This document shows, one piece after another, positions 7,668 to 14,402 of a stretch of DNA of 14,402 nt; the first letter of the stretch is position 1, and each line of letters begins with the position of its first letter. The stretch is from CAZKFN01 sp964552035 (GTDB lineage Bacteria > Bacteroidota > Bacteroidia > Flavobacteriales_E > Vicingaceae), in NCBI GenBank assembly GCA_964552035.1, contig CAZKFN010000063.1:1-14402 (forward strand). Reading direction: 5' to 3'. Made by a program: the position numbers and the translations under genes. Below the pieces are notes generated by a model, which did no database searches, had not been told where the DNA came from, and worked only from the letters and a program-made list of their open reading frames with translations.

Positions 7668-7691
7668 AAAAAGATTAAATTACATTAACCT
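7666..7691 (-). terminator. Weak intrinsic terminator of murB
   Basis: Read on the minus strand, AGGTTAA (7691-7685) can pair with TTAATCT (7678-7672), including one G-T wobble, around a six-base loop. A run of seven T follows directly (7672-7666). The stem is AT-rich and includes the murB stop codon. On the plus strand no T run follows, so it should act only on murB transcripts. Confidence 0.3.
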
Positions 7692-8694
7692 CTCGTTCTA
7701 ACAAGATTCCGAAACGCTTGTGAATAGACTGCAATATCCTTTCGGATAGTTCGTAAATATCTTTTCCCTTTGAACCACCATAATTAACTAATACCAATGC
7801 TTGGTTTTTATGCACTCCATAGCTTCCTTCCGTGTACCCCTTCCAACCGGCTTTTTCTATTAACCAACCTGCAGGAATTTTATATTGGTCATTCTCTAAT
7901 TTATAAGAAGGTATATCCTTAAATCTTAGTTTCAAGAATTTATATTGCATTTCATCCACTACAGGATTTTTAAAAAAGCTTCCAGAATTTCCTATTTCTT
8001 TTGGATCGGGAAGTTTGCTTTGTCGTATTTGTATAACTGCATCTGATATGGCTTTTATGCTGAGGTTTTTTTCAGAAATTCCATTTTCTTTTAATTGATT
8101 TTGAATGGCACCATAAGAAATGTTGAATTGGGGTTCTTTGAAAAGTTTATAATTAACAGCAGTAATAAAATATTGATTTTTATGCGAAGTTTTAAAAATG
8201 CTTGTTCTATATCCAAACTGACATTCTTCATTGGTGAAAATTTCCTTTTCACCATCTGCAATTCGAATGGCTTCAACTGTGGTAATAACTTCTTTAACTT
8301 CTATTCCATAAGCTCCTATATTCTGCATTGGGCTAGCTCCAACTTTCCCAGGTATTAAAGAAAGATTTTCTATTCCAGCGTATCCCTTTTCAATACAATG
8401 ACAAACAAATTGATGCCAGTTTTCGCCAGCTCCAACTTTCAAAAAGACATGATTCTCATCTTCTCCAATCTTTTCTATTCCTAATACATTGTTGTTGATT
8501 ACTGTTCCTTCAAAATCTTGTGTTAAAAGAATATTGCTCCCGCCTCCAAGAATTAAAATAGGCTCCATGTATTTATTTTGCTTGAAAAACTTCTGAGCCT
8601 CAGCAAAGGAATTGATTTGTACAAACTCTTTGGCAAAAGCTGAGATGCTAAAAGTATTGTAATTTTGAAGATCTTTATTGGTTTCTATTTTCAT
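7675..8694 (-). CDS. murB: UDP-N-acetylenolpyruvoylglucosamine reductase (type I MurB)
   Basis: A 339-residue FAD enzyme that reduces enolpyruvyl-UDP-GlcNAc to UDP-MurNAc with NADPH, the second committed step of peptidoglycan synthesis. Visible landmarks are NTFSI near the N-terminus (13-17), the FAD-binding LGGGSNIL at 49-56, IPGKVGASPMQNIGAYG at 114-130, GYRTSIFK at 161-168 (the Tyr-Arg insertion typical of type I enzymes), and the proton donor Ser239 in GNSGSFFKNP. The C-terminal LLEREV ends the protein with the conserved glutamates. The start is favoured because no other Met precedes the NTFSI segment, and a -7 promoter box lies 6 bases upstream. It is a housekeeping gene facing the polysaccharide cluster and is transcribed on its own. 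Confidence 0.97.
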   Translation of the reverse strand: MKIETNKDLQNYNTFSISAFAKEFVQINSFAEAQKFFKQNKYMEPILILGGGSNILLTQDFEGTVINNNVLGIEKIGEDENHVFLKVGAGENWHQFVCHCIEKGYAGIENLSLIPGKVGASPMQNIGAYGIEVKEVITTVEAIRIADGEKEIFTNEECQFGYRTSIFKTSHKNQYFITAVNYKLFKEPQFNISYGAIQNQLKENGISEKNLSIKAISDAVIQIRQSKLPDPKEIGNSGSFFKNPVVDEMQYKFLKLRFKDIPSYKLENDQYKIPAGWLIEKAGWKGYTEGSYGVHKNQALVLVNYGGSKGKDIYELSERILQSIHKRFGILLEREVNVI

Positions 8695-8700
8695 TTAGGG

Positions 8701-8708
8701 CAAAGATA
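8701..8708 (-). promoter_or_regulatory. Bacteroidota-type -7 promoter box for murB
   Basis: The minus strand reads TATCTTTG, an exact match to the TAnnTTTG consensus of the Bacteroidota primary sigma factor. Only six bases (CCCTAA) separate it from the murB ATG, so transcription would begin at or within a few bases of the start codon. No TTG -33 element is seen at the usual 19-23-base spacing. Confidence 0.6.
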
Positions 8709-8776
8709 GATTTTGTTTTTTTGTTTTAAAATGAAATAAATACTCAATCATGAAAAAATGTTGACTTTTGAATTCT

Positions 8777-9877
8777 ATGTCTGTAAAAAAGAGGGTTATT
8801 CTTTCAGTTACTAATGATTTGACCACAGATCAAAGATTGCATAAAGTTTGTACAAGCTTGATGAATTCTAATTTTGAAGTTCTATTGGTGGGTAGAAAAT
8901 TAAGAAACTCAAAAAAAATTAAAAGATTGTATAAAACAAAAAGGATGAGTTTGCTCTTTACTAGTGGACCTTTATTTTATGCAACTTATAATTTGAAACT
9001 ATTCTTTTTCTTACTTTTTAGTAGAGTTGATTATATTGTTTCAAATGATTTAGATACTTTATTGGCATCCTATTATGCTGCAAAATTAAAAGGTAAAGCT
9101 CTAATTTATGACAGTCATGAATTGTTTACAGAAGTTCCTGAATTAATAGATAGACCTAGAGTACAAAGTTTATGGCTTAGAATAGAGCAAAAGATTTTAC
9201 CTAAGGTACAATACTCTTATACAGTGAGTCAGTCTATTGTCGATTATTATCATTTTAAATATGGAGTTAAAATGCAATTGATTCGAAACTTTCCTACATC
9301 AATAAAAGAAATTGATGTAGTCAAAGAAAATTATTTAATTTATCAAGGAGTATTAAATGTAAATAGAGGATTAGAAGAATTAATTTCAGCAATGAAGTAT
9401 GTAGAAGGATATGTTTTATTAATCGCTGGAGGAGGGGATGTTGAAGAAAAATTAAAAAAGCAAGTAGCCAATTTACAACTAAAGACTAAAGTAAAGTTTT
9501 TAGGAAGACTTCCAGCCGATCAATTAATAGCATACACAAAAAAGGCAAAACTTGGGTTTTCTCTAGAGAAAAAGAAAGGCTTAAACTATGAATATGCCCT
9601 ACCCAACAAGGTGTTCGACTATTTGAATGCCAATGTTCCAGTATTGTATTCTGATTTAAAAGAAGTTAAAGCAACTTTGTCGGGGATAGAAATAGGAGAA
9701 GAGTTAAAATCTTATGATCCTCAATTAATGGCTAAGCAAATTATGGAAATACTTCATAGTCCGAAATATGAACAATGGATAGAAAACTGCAAATTTGCTT
9801 CATCACAATTTAATTGGGAAGGCGAAGAGAAAAAATTGATTCAATTGTATAAATCCATTACAACGGATAAACTTTAA
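8777..9877 (+). CDS. GT4-like (GT-B fold) glycosyltransferase
   Basis: Start placed at ATG 8777 (366 aa). An in-frame TTG at 8768 would add three residues but has no better ribosome site. The N-terminal half has RVILSVTNDLTTDQRLHK near the start, a membrane-proximal hydrophobic stretch LKLFFFLLF (about 74-82) and YDSHELFTEVPE (about 111-122). The C-terminal half has YQGVLNVNRGLEELI, LLIAGGGD (about 214-221), VKFLGRLP and the donor-site region EYALPNKVFDYLNANVPVL. This replaces the usual EGFGLPxxEAMACG form, a variant seen in other GT4-like enzymes. Donor and acceptor cannot be read from sequence. It is an isolated plus-strand gene between murB and ftsE and does not belong to the upstream cluster by transcription, so envelope glycolipid or polysaccharide assembly is only a guess. 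Its stop overlaps the ftsE stop by four bases. Confidence 0.8.
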   Translation: MSVKKRVILSVTNDLTTDQRLHKVCTSLMNSNFEVLLVGRKLRNSKKIKRLYKTKRMSLLFTSGPLFYATYNLKLFFFLLFSRVDYIVSNDLDTLLASYYAAKLKGKALIYDSHELFTEVPELIDRPRVQSLWLRIEQKILPKVQYSYTVSQSIVDYYHFKYGVKMQLIRNFPTSIKEIDVVKENYLIYQGVLNVNRGLEELISAMKYVEGYVLLIAGGGDVEEKLKKQVANLQLKTKVKFLGRLPADQLIAYTKKAKLGFSLEKKKGLNYEYALPNKVFDYLNANVPVLYSDLKEVKATLSGIEIGEELKSYDPQLMAKQIMEILHSPKYEQWIENCKFASSQFNWEGEEKKLIQLYKSITTDKL

Positions 9878-10563
9878 ACTGGGATGGTTCTTTCGGGTTC
9901 TTTTATCGTTTCATCTTCAAATTGTAGAATTCTACCAGGGAACTTCCTGGTAAATTCATAATCGTGGGTAGCAATAATAACCGCTTTGCCATTTTGACTG
10001 ATGTTTACTAGGAGATTCATGATTTCTAAAGCTGTTTCTGGGTCGAGATTTCCAGTAGGTTCGTCAGCTAGAATTATTTCAGGGTCGTTGAGTAACGCTC
10101 TTGCAATTGAAACCCTTTGTTGTTCTCCTCCCGAAAGCTCATGAGGCATTTTATAGCTTTTTTTATCCAGGCCTACTTTTTCTAACACATTTTGTATGCC
10201 TTCTTCAATATCTTTTTTCTTTTTCCAACCCGTAGCACGCATCACAAACTTCAAATTGTTTTTAACAGTTCTATCAGAAAGTAGTTGAAAGTCTTGAAAA
10301 ACAATTCCTATTTTACGTCTTAAATAGGGAATCCTTTTTCTTTTAATGCTGTGGAGTTCAAAACCAGCAACTTTCCCTTCTCCATCTTTTAAAGCCAGTT
10401 CTGCATATAAGGTTTTTAAAAAACTACTTTTTCCACTTCCGTTTTTACCGATAAGATAAACGAGCTCACCTTTTTCTATTCTTAATCCAATGTTAGAAAG
10501 AACAAGGTGTTTTTTTTGAAAAACATTAACGCTATTGAGTTCAATGATTGAAGATCCAGGCAT
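9874..10563 (-). CDS. ftsE: Cell-division ABC transporter ATP-binding protein FtsE
   Basis: A 229-residue ABC ATPase. It has Walker A GKNGSGKSS at residues 39-47, the Q-loop VFQDFQLLSDRTV at 88-100, the signature LSGGEQQR at 143-150, Walker B IILADEPTGNLD at 163-174 and the switch histidine His200 in IIATHD. The VFQDFQLL and DRTVxxN combination is typical of FtsE and separates it from LolD-like relatives (LolD is the main alternative). FtsE works with the membrane protein FtsX at the septum to activate peptidoglycan hydrolases. No ftsX is adjacent: the neighbour upstream is the divergent TPR gene, so ftsX must be elsewhere. Its 3' end overlaps the convergent glycosyltransferase gene by four bases. 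Confidence 0.88.
   Translation of the reverse strand: MPGSSIIELNSVNVFQKKHLVLSNIGLRIEKGELVYLIGKNGSGKSSFLKTLYAELALKDGEGKVAGFELHSIKRKRIPYLRRKIGIVFQDFQLLSDRTVKNNLKFVMRATGWKKKKDIEEGIQNVLEKVGLDKKSYKMPHELSGGEQQRVSIARALLNDPEIILADEPTGNLDPETALEIMNLLVNISQNGKAVIIATHDYEFTRKFPGRILQFEDETIKEPERTIPV
9924..9952. repeat. Two overlapping palindromes inside the 3' end of ftsE
   Basis: GTAGAATTCTAC (9924-9935) is a perfect 12-base palindrome. It overlaps a second inverted repeat with arms TACCAGG (9933-9939) and CCTGGTA (9946-9952) around a six-base spacer. They lie 47-75 bases beyond the glycosyltransferase stop and within ftsE codons. No T run follows on either strand, so they are not standard intrinsic terminators. 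They might still limit convergent read-through. Confidence 0.4.
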
Positions 10564-10582
10564 AATAAAAATATATTTATAA

Positions 10583-10590
10583 CAAAGATA
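10583..10590 (-). promoter_or_regulatory. Bacteroidota-type -7 promoter box for ftsE
   Basis: The minus strand reads TATCTTTG, identical to the murB box, 19 bases before the ftsE ATG. A TTTTG at 10619-10615 could be the -33 element, but the 24-base spacer is longer than usual. The leader is AT-rich with no Shine-Dalgarno site. Confidence 0.55.
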
Positions 10591-10651
10591 TAAAAAAGCA
10601 ATTCAGTATTTGTTCAAAATTGAGTCCTAACTAATAAATTGCTTGAATATC

Positions 10652-10681
10652 TTGATAATTCTATCAACAAAAATACGTTGA
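10652..10681 (+). promoter_or_regulatory. Weak candidate promoter for the TPR-protein gene
   Basis: TTG (10652-10654) is followed after 19 bases by TACGTTGA (10674-10681). The spacing suits a Bacteroidota promoter but the -7 box misses two positions of TAnnTTTG. It is the best match I see in the 142-base divergent region upstream of the TPR gene. Confidence 0.25.
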
Positions 10682-10705
10682 AAACTTCAATAATAAAGAG
10701 ATACA

Positions 10706-13700
10706 ATGTCAGGGTATAGCATTAATTTTAATGCTAATTATTATAGTTACAGAATTACGGTAAATCAAGTGGGGAATAAAAGTTATTTCTATAAAAAAGA
10801 AATATTTATTTACGGTTTGTGTTTGTTGGGGATGCTCTTCACTTCGCAGTTAGAGGCACAACAAAGTATATATTTTCAGGAACGCAATCCAAACTTTAGA
10901 GAAGCAACAGAGCTTTTTATGAAGGAAAAATATTATGCAGCTCAAGAATATTTTGAGAAGGCGATAGCAGATATAGATGATAAGGAGTCTGAAATGAGAA
11001 TTGATGCTGAGTATTATCGAGCTATTTGTGCAATAGAACTTTTTCATGATAATGCATCAGTATTACTACGAACTTTTATTGAGGATCATCCAGAGAGCGC
11101 GCACATTACTTTAGCTTATTTTAATTTAGCGAAGTTTCAATTTAGGAAAAAGTCATATGAAGATGTGGCACTTTACCTTTCGGCCATTGACCCTAACGAT
11201 CTGGATGAAGAAGACCAATCGGAATATTACTTTAAAAAGGGATATGCACTTTTTCAATTAGAAGAATTCGACTTAGCTGCTAATGAATTTGTAGAAATAA
11301 AGGATAAAGAGGGAGAATATGCTTCAGCAGCCACCTACTATTATGCTCATGTAGCTTATCAAAATAAAAACTACCAGACTGCAGCGAAGCACTTTATAAG
11401 CATTGAAGAGGATCCGCAGTTTGGCTCTTTAGTACCTTACTACTTAACTCAAATTTACTACCTACAAGGGAAATATGAAACACTCTTAGAATATGCACCT
11501 GCAGTTTTGAAAAATGCCCCTCCTAAAAGAGCGGATGAAATTAAAAAGCTTATTGGAGATGCCTATTATGAGACAATCCAATATGAGAAAGCAATACCCT
11601 ATTTAGAAGAGTATCTAACTAATCATATAGGGTCTGATAAAGATTATTATCAGTTGGGTTATGCCAATTATGCAATTAAAAATTATGCCCTAGCTATCGA
11701 TGCTTTTCAGAAATCAATAAAAGAAAATGATACTTTATCTCAGTCTGCCTATTATTTTATTGGAGAGTCCAGTATGCATATCGATAGAAAACCCGCAGCT
11801 AGAACAGCTTTTAAAAATGCCCATAAGTTAGGAGTAGATGAGTTCTTAACGCAAGATGCTTTATTTAATTATGCTAAGGTAGCTTATGAATTATCGAATC
11901 ACCCCTACGATGATGCCATACTTGCATTTGAAGAATATATTAATGAATATCCCGACTCCAAAAGGTTAAGCGAAGCCTATGAGTATTTAGTTGGCGTATA
12001 CTTTACAACCAAAAACTATAAAAGAGCATTAAGCTCTATAGATAGAATAAAGACTCAAGACATACAATTTTTGCAAGCTAAGCAGCGACTGGCATTTTAT
12101 TATGGAGTAGAACTTTATAATGAAGGGAAATTTACAGATGCAATAGGAATGTTTGAGTTGTCCCTTGCAAATAATTATGATCCAAAACTAAAATCTCAAG
12201 CTGAATATTGGCTAGGAGAAAGTTATTATCATACGGCTAAATATGATTCAGCAGCTGAAAGGTATAAGGCTTTCTTAGCTTCATCCGGCGCTCGGTCTTT
12301 GGATGTTTTTGAAAGAGGTTACTATAATTTAGGATATGTTTATTACAAAAAGAAAGAATATAGAACTGCTACTTTTTGGTTTAGAGAATATTTAGAAAGA
12401 GCTCAAAAGAAAAATAAAGGTTTAATCAACGATACTTATTTGCGTTTAGGAGACAGTTACTTTATCAATAAGGAGTATGGTAAAGCGGTAGAATATTATA
12501 ATGAATCAGCAAAGATGGACATGAGAAATTCAGATTACGCCATTTTGCAATCTGCTATATCCAATGGAGTGTTGGGGAATTATAAAGCAAAAACCGCTTC
12601 ATTAACTTCATTGGTAAATAATAAACCCAACTCAAATTATCTGGATGATGCTTTATCTGAACTCGGAAAAACACATTTAACACTTAACGAAGATGAAGAC
12701 GCTTTGGCTTATTACAATCGGTTGATTGACCAATTCCCTAAAAGTAATTATTTGTCTGATGCTTATTTAAAAGTAGGATTAATTCACTATAACAGAAATG
12801 AAGATGATTTGGCTTTAAATGCATTAGATAAAGTGGTTAAAACTTTTCCTTCTTCTATAGAAGCTAAGGAAGCTCTGGATAAAATTAGAATGATTTATAT
12901 TGATAAAGGCAATGTTCAAGCTTATGAAGATTATATTGCAGGAGTAAGTTTTGCAAACGTTAGTGAAGCGCAATTGGACTCGACTTCTTATGCTGTAGCC
13001 GAAAATAATTTCTTAAAAGGAGATTGCGAAAAAGCCCAAAGAGATTTCATCAACTACATGACTAGATATCCCAATGGAATTTTTAAGCTGAATGCAAATT
13101 ATTACTATGCTTATTGCTCTATGATGGCAAAGGATGAAATTCAGGCCATTAAGCATTTTGAAGAAGTAGTTGAAAAAGCGCCTAATAAATTTTATGAAAA
13201 AGCTTTGCAATATTTAGCACCAATGTATAGAAATTCAGCTCAAACCGATAAGGCAATTGCTACCTATAAAGAATTGATTTCTATAGTTGAACGCCAAGAT
13301 GTTATTGAAGAAGCTTATGTAACTTTAATGGAAATCTATTTAGAAAAAGGAGAAAGTGAAAATGCTTCTATTTATGCTGAAAAAATATTAGAAGGAGAAT
13401 TGATAGATGCAAACTTGTGGCAAAAAGCTCAAATGACCATGGCAAAAACTCGTTTGGAGAAAGGTAACCTAAATTCAGCAAAAATATACTTGGATACTTT
13501 ATCTAGATTAAGCACGAAATATGGAGCTGAAGCTAAATATATTTTAGCAGAAAGCTATTCTAATCATCAAATGTACGAGTCTTCTGATTCTATAATTTAT
13601 CTCATCTTGAATCAATCTCCTTCTCAACCCTATTGGATTGCAAAAGGATTTATATTATTAGCCGATAACTTTCTTACCAAAGAGGATACTTACAATGCAA

Positions 13701-13900
13701 AATTAACTCTTGAATCGGTGATAGAGAATGCAGATGATGAAGAGTTAATAGAAGTTGCAAGAAAAAAGTTGGAAATTATAAATGCTGAAGAAGAATTAAA
13801 AGATAAGGAAGAAAAGCCAGACCCAATTGAAATAGATATGTATCAATATAAAGATGATGACGGCAAGAAAGAAACCGAAAATGAAGGAGGTAACCAATGA
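10706..13900 (+). CDS. Large exported tetratricopeptide-repeat protein
   Basis: A 1064-residue protein with no recognised enzyme domain. A hydrophobic core (about 33-46) after Tyr-Lys-Lys, ending at EAQQ (50-53), looks like a signal peptide with cleavage near Ala51, so the protein is probably periplasmic or outer-membrane associated. Nearly the whole length is made of helical TPR-like pairs of about 33-36 residues. Clear units lie near 62-90, 175-203, 312-341, 497-523, 537-565, 575-603, 647-675, 684-712 and 797-825, with recurring LGxxYYxxxxYxxAxxxF patterns. The tail from about 1026 is highly charged and probably disordered. With ATG 10706 the signal peptide has an unusual 29-residue extension. 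A GTG at 10769 (residue 22) would give a normal one, so the start is uncertain. Its stop overlaps the next start (ATGA). Such proteins are usually scaffolds; the partner is likely the coupled gene product. Confidence 0.85.
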   Translation: MSGYSINFNANYYSYRITVNQVGNKSYFYKKEIFIYGLCLLGMLFTSQLEAQQSIYFQERNPNFREATELFMKEKYYAAQEYFEKAIADIDDKESEMRIDAEYYRAICAIELFHDNASVLLRTFIEDHPESAHITLAYFNLAKFQFRKKSYEDVALYLSAIDPNDLDEEDQSEYYFKKGYALFQLEEFDLAANEFVEIKDKEGEYASAATYYYAHVAYQNKNYQTAAKHFISIEEDPQFGSLVPYYLTQIYYLQGKYETLLEYAPAVLKNAPPKRADEIKKLIGDAYYETIQYEKAIPYLEEYLTNHIGSDKDYYQLGYANYAIKNYALAIDAFQKSIKENDTLSQSAYYFIGESSMHIDRKPAARTAFKNAHKLGVDEFLTQDALFNYAKVAYELSNHPYDDAILAFEEYINEYPDSKRLSEAYEYLVGVYFTTKNYKRALSSIDRIKTQDIQFLQAKQRLAFYYGVELYNEGKFTDAIGMFELSLANNYDPKLKSQAEYWLGESYYHTAKYDSAAERYKAFLASSGARSLDVFERGYYNLGYVYYKKKEYRTATFWFREYLERAQKKNKGLINDTYLRLGDSYFINKEYGKAVEYYNESAKMDMRNSDYAILQSAISNGVLGNYKAKTASLTSLVNNKPNSNYLDDALSELGKTHLTLNEDEDALAYYNRLIDQFPKSNYLSDAYLKVGLIHYNRNEDDLALNALDKVVKTFPSSIEAKEALDKIRMIYIDKGNVQAYEDYIAGVSFANVSEAQLDSTSYAVAENNFLKGDCEKAQRDFINYMTRYPNGIFKLNANYYYAYCSMMAKDEIQAIKHFEEVVEKAPNKFYEKALQYLAPMYRNSAQTDKAIATYKELISIVERQDVIEEAYVTLMEIYLEKGESENASIYAEKILEGELIDANLWQKAQMTMAKTRLEKGNLNSAKIYLDTLSRLSTKYGAEAKYILAESYSNHQMYESSDSIIYLILNQSPSQPYWIAKGFILLADNFLTKEDTYNAKLTLESVIENADDEELIEVARKKLEIINAEEELKDKEEKPDPIEIDMYQYKDDDGKKETENEGGNQ
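10717..10736. repeat. Near-perfect 20-base palindrome at the 5' end of the TPR gene
   Basis: The arms TAGCATTAA (10717-10725) and TTAATGCTA (10728-10736) are exact inverted repeats around TT. They lie 12-31 bases into the reading frame if ATG 10706 is used, or in the leader if GTG 10769 is the true start. They could form an operator or an mRNA hairpin. A chance palindrome in AT-rich DNA is possible. Confidence 0.5.
13884..13890 (+). promoter_or_regulatory. Strong Shine-Dalgarno site (AAGGAGG) for the downstream gene
   Basis: AAGGAGG ends 6 bases before the ATG at 13897, inside the last codons of the TPR gene. It fixes that start. It stands out because most other genes in the window lack such a site. 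Confidence 0.75.
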
Positions 13901-14402
13901 AAATAAGAAAGATAAATATTGGACTATTACTTCTTCTTATTAGCACCTCACTATTTGCTCAGGAAGAATGGGTGCCGAGAGATACTTTTAGGGTGGTTAA
14001 ATCTTATGAACCTACTTTAATTGATGTTAATAAAATAAGCATACAACCAGAAATTGACGATACATTTAAACTAGACACCAAATTAGACTATCAATTTTTT
14101 GGAAAAAAACTACCCGTATCCTTTGAAGTAAGCCCCATCGCTCCTGCTAGAATTAAAGGAGAGCCTTTAGTAAAGTTATACAATGGATATGCAAGATTAG
14201 CAGTAGGAAATGCTTTAATACCTTTAGCTGAGGTATATTATACAAATACACGATCTAAGGATTATGCCCTTGGCGTTCATTTGAAATTTGAGCGATTAAA
14301 AGAATTAGAGCAAATACAAGCAAGCAACATGAACAAATCTCATTTTGAGGTTTTTGGCAAAAAATTCTGGAGAAATAATACTTTGGCAGGCAAGTTGGCT
14401 TA
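13897..14402 (+). CDS. Exported protein, probable outer-membrane partner of the TPR protein (3' end missing)
   Basis: The first 168 codons are present and the gene runs off the window. A signal peptide is clear: KIRKIN, then a leucine-rich core, then SLFA-QEE with cleavage after Ala21. The mature start contains VVKSYEPTLIDVNKI (about 34-48), PEIDDTF (52-58), PISPARIK-like SPIAPARIKGEP (about 79-90), LYNGYARLAVGNALIPLAEVYYTNTRSKDYALGVHLK (93 onward) and an FGKKFWRNNTL segment. Alternating short strand-like blocks after the motif GNALIPLAEVYY suggest the beginning of an outer-membrane beta-barrel. Similar proteins are, to my recollection, often annotated as TonB-dependent-receptor-like in Bacteroidota, but no plug or TonB box is visible here, so I do not adopt that name. 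The ATGA overlap with the TPR gene and its own strong ribosome site imply coordinated production of the two. Confidence 0.75.
   Translation, partial: MKIRKINIGLLLLLISTSLFAQEEWVPRDTFRVVKSYEPTLIDVNKISIQPEIDDTFKLDTKLDYQFFGKKLPVSFEVSPIAPARIKGEPLVKLYNGYARLAVGNALIPLAEVYYTNTRSKDYALGVHLKFERLKELEQIQASNMNKSHFEVFGKKFWRNNTLAGKLA

Noticed and set aside
8091..8358. Open frames on both strands inside murB
   Set aside because: They lie wholly within a complete MurB coding sequence in other frames, and their low-complexity translation looks like a shadow.
8763..8770. GACTTTTG six bases before the glycosyltransferase ATG as a -7 box
   Set aside because: It misses the first T of TAnnTTTG and no TTG lies at a suitable distance upstream, so I could not support it as a promoter.
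8768..8776. TTG start for the glycosyltransferase gene
   Set aside because: An ATG follows three codons later, and neither has a clear ribosome site; ATG is the more likely start.
10850..11047. Minus-strand open frame inside the TPR gene, and a similar one at 13013-13210
   Set aside because: Cysteine-, isoleucine- and phenylalanine-rich translations are what the antisense of AT-rich TPR codons gives; there is no independent support.
1..14402. tRNA, CRISPR array, insertion sequence or attachment site
   Set aside because: No cloverleaf-like sequence, regularly spaced repeat, transposase or integrase motif, or terminal inverted repeat was seen on either strand.

Overview
The window looks like a chromosomal segment of a low-GC member of the Bacteroidota, probably a marine-type Cytophagales or Flavobacteriia relative. 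This is inferred from four things: AT-rich coding, a general lack of Shine-Dalgarno sites, two copies of the TATCTTTG form of the Bacteroidota -7 promoter box (TAnnTTTG), and protein types such as short type I MurB, stand-alone FtsE and a giant periplasmic TPR protein. No genus can be fixed by reading alone. No tRNA, rRNA, CRISPR array, insertion sequence or phage gene was seen, and no gene-free stretch exceeds about 150 bases.

Region 1 (1-7667, all plus strand) is the 3' part of a surface-polysaccharide cluster that makes nucleotide sugars. In order it encodes a truncated WbpE/WlbC-type aminotransferase, UDP-glucose dehydrogenase, UDP-glucuronate decarboxylase, a WbpD/WlbB-type N-acetyltransferase, a TviB/WbpO-type UDP-HexNAc dehydrogenase, dTDP-glucose 4,6-dehydratase, a TviC/WbpP-type C4-epimerase and a YwqE/CpsB-type PHP phosphatase. 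The first seven genes are packed with 1-base overlaps or gaps of at most 28 bases. A hairpin spans the stop codon of the epimerase gene, and the phosphatase gene follows after 73 bases. Together the genes could supply UDP-GlcA and UDP-xylose, UDP-GlcNAcA and UDP-GalNAcA, the late steps to a 2,3-diacetamido-uronic acid, and dTDP-4-keto-6-deoxyglucose. The glycosyltransferases, flippase, polymerase and kinase that would use or control them must lie outside the window, presumably upstream.

Region 2 (7675-10563) is chromosome backbone: murB on the minus strand, a GT4-like glycosyltransferase on the plus strand and ftsE on the minus strand. Both neighbouring pairs of convergent genes are very tight: 7 bases between ywqE and murB, and a 4-base overlap between the glycosyltransferase gene and ftsE. 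murB has a -7 box only 6 bases before its ATG, which suggests a leaderless or nearly leaderless mRNA.

Region 3 (10564-14402) has a 142-base divergent intergenic region and then a two-gene unit: a 1064-residue exported TPR-repeat protein whose stop overlaps (ATGA) the start of a second exported protein cut by the window end. The second gene has a strong AGGAGG ribosome site, rare in this window. This translationally coupled TPR plus probable outer-membrane protein pair is the least understood part of the window and the best candidate for a poorly described system.
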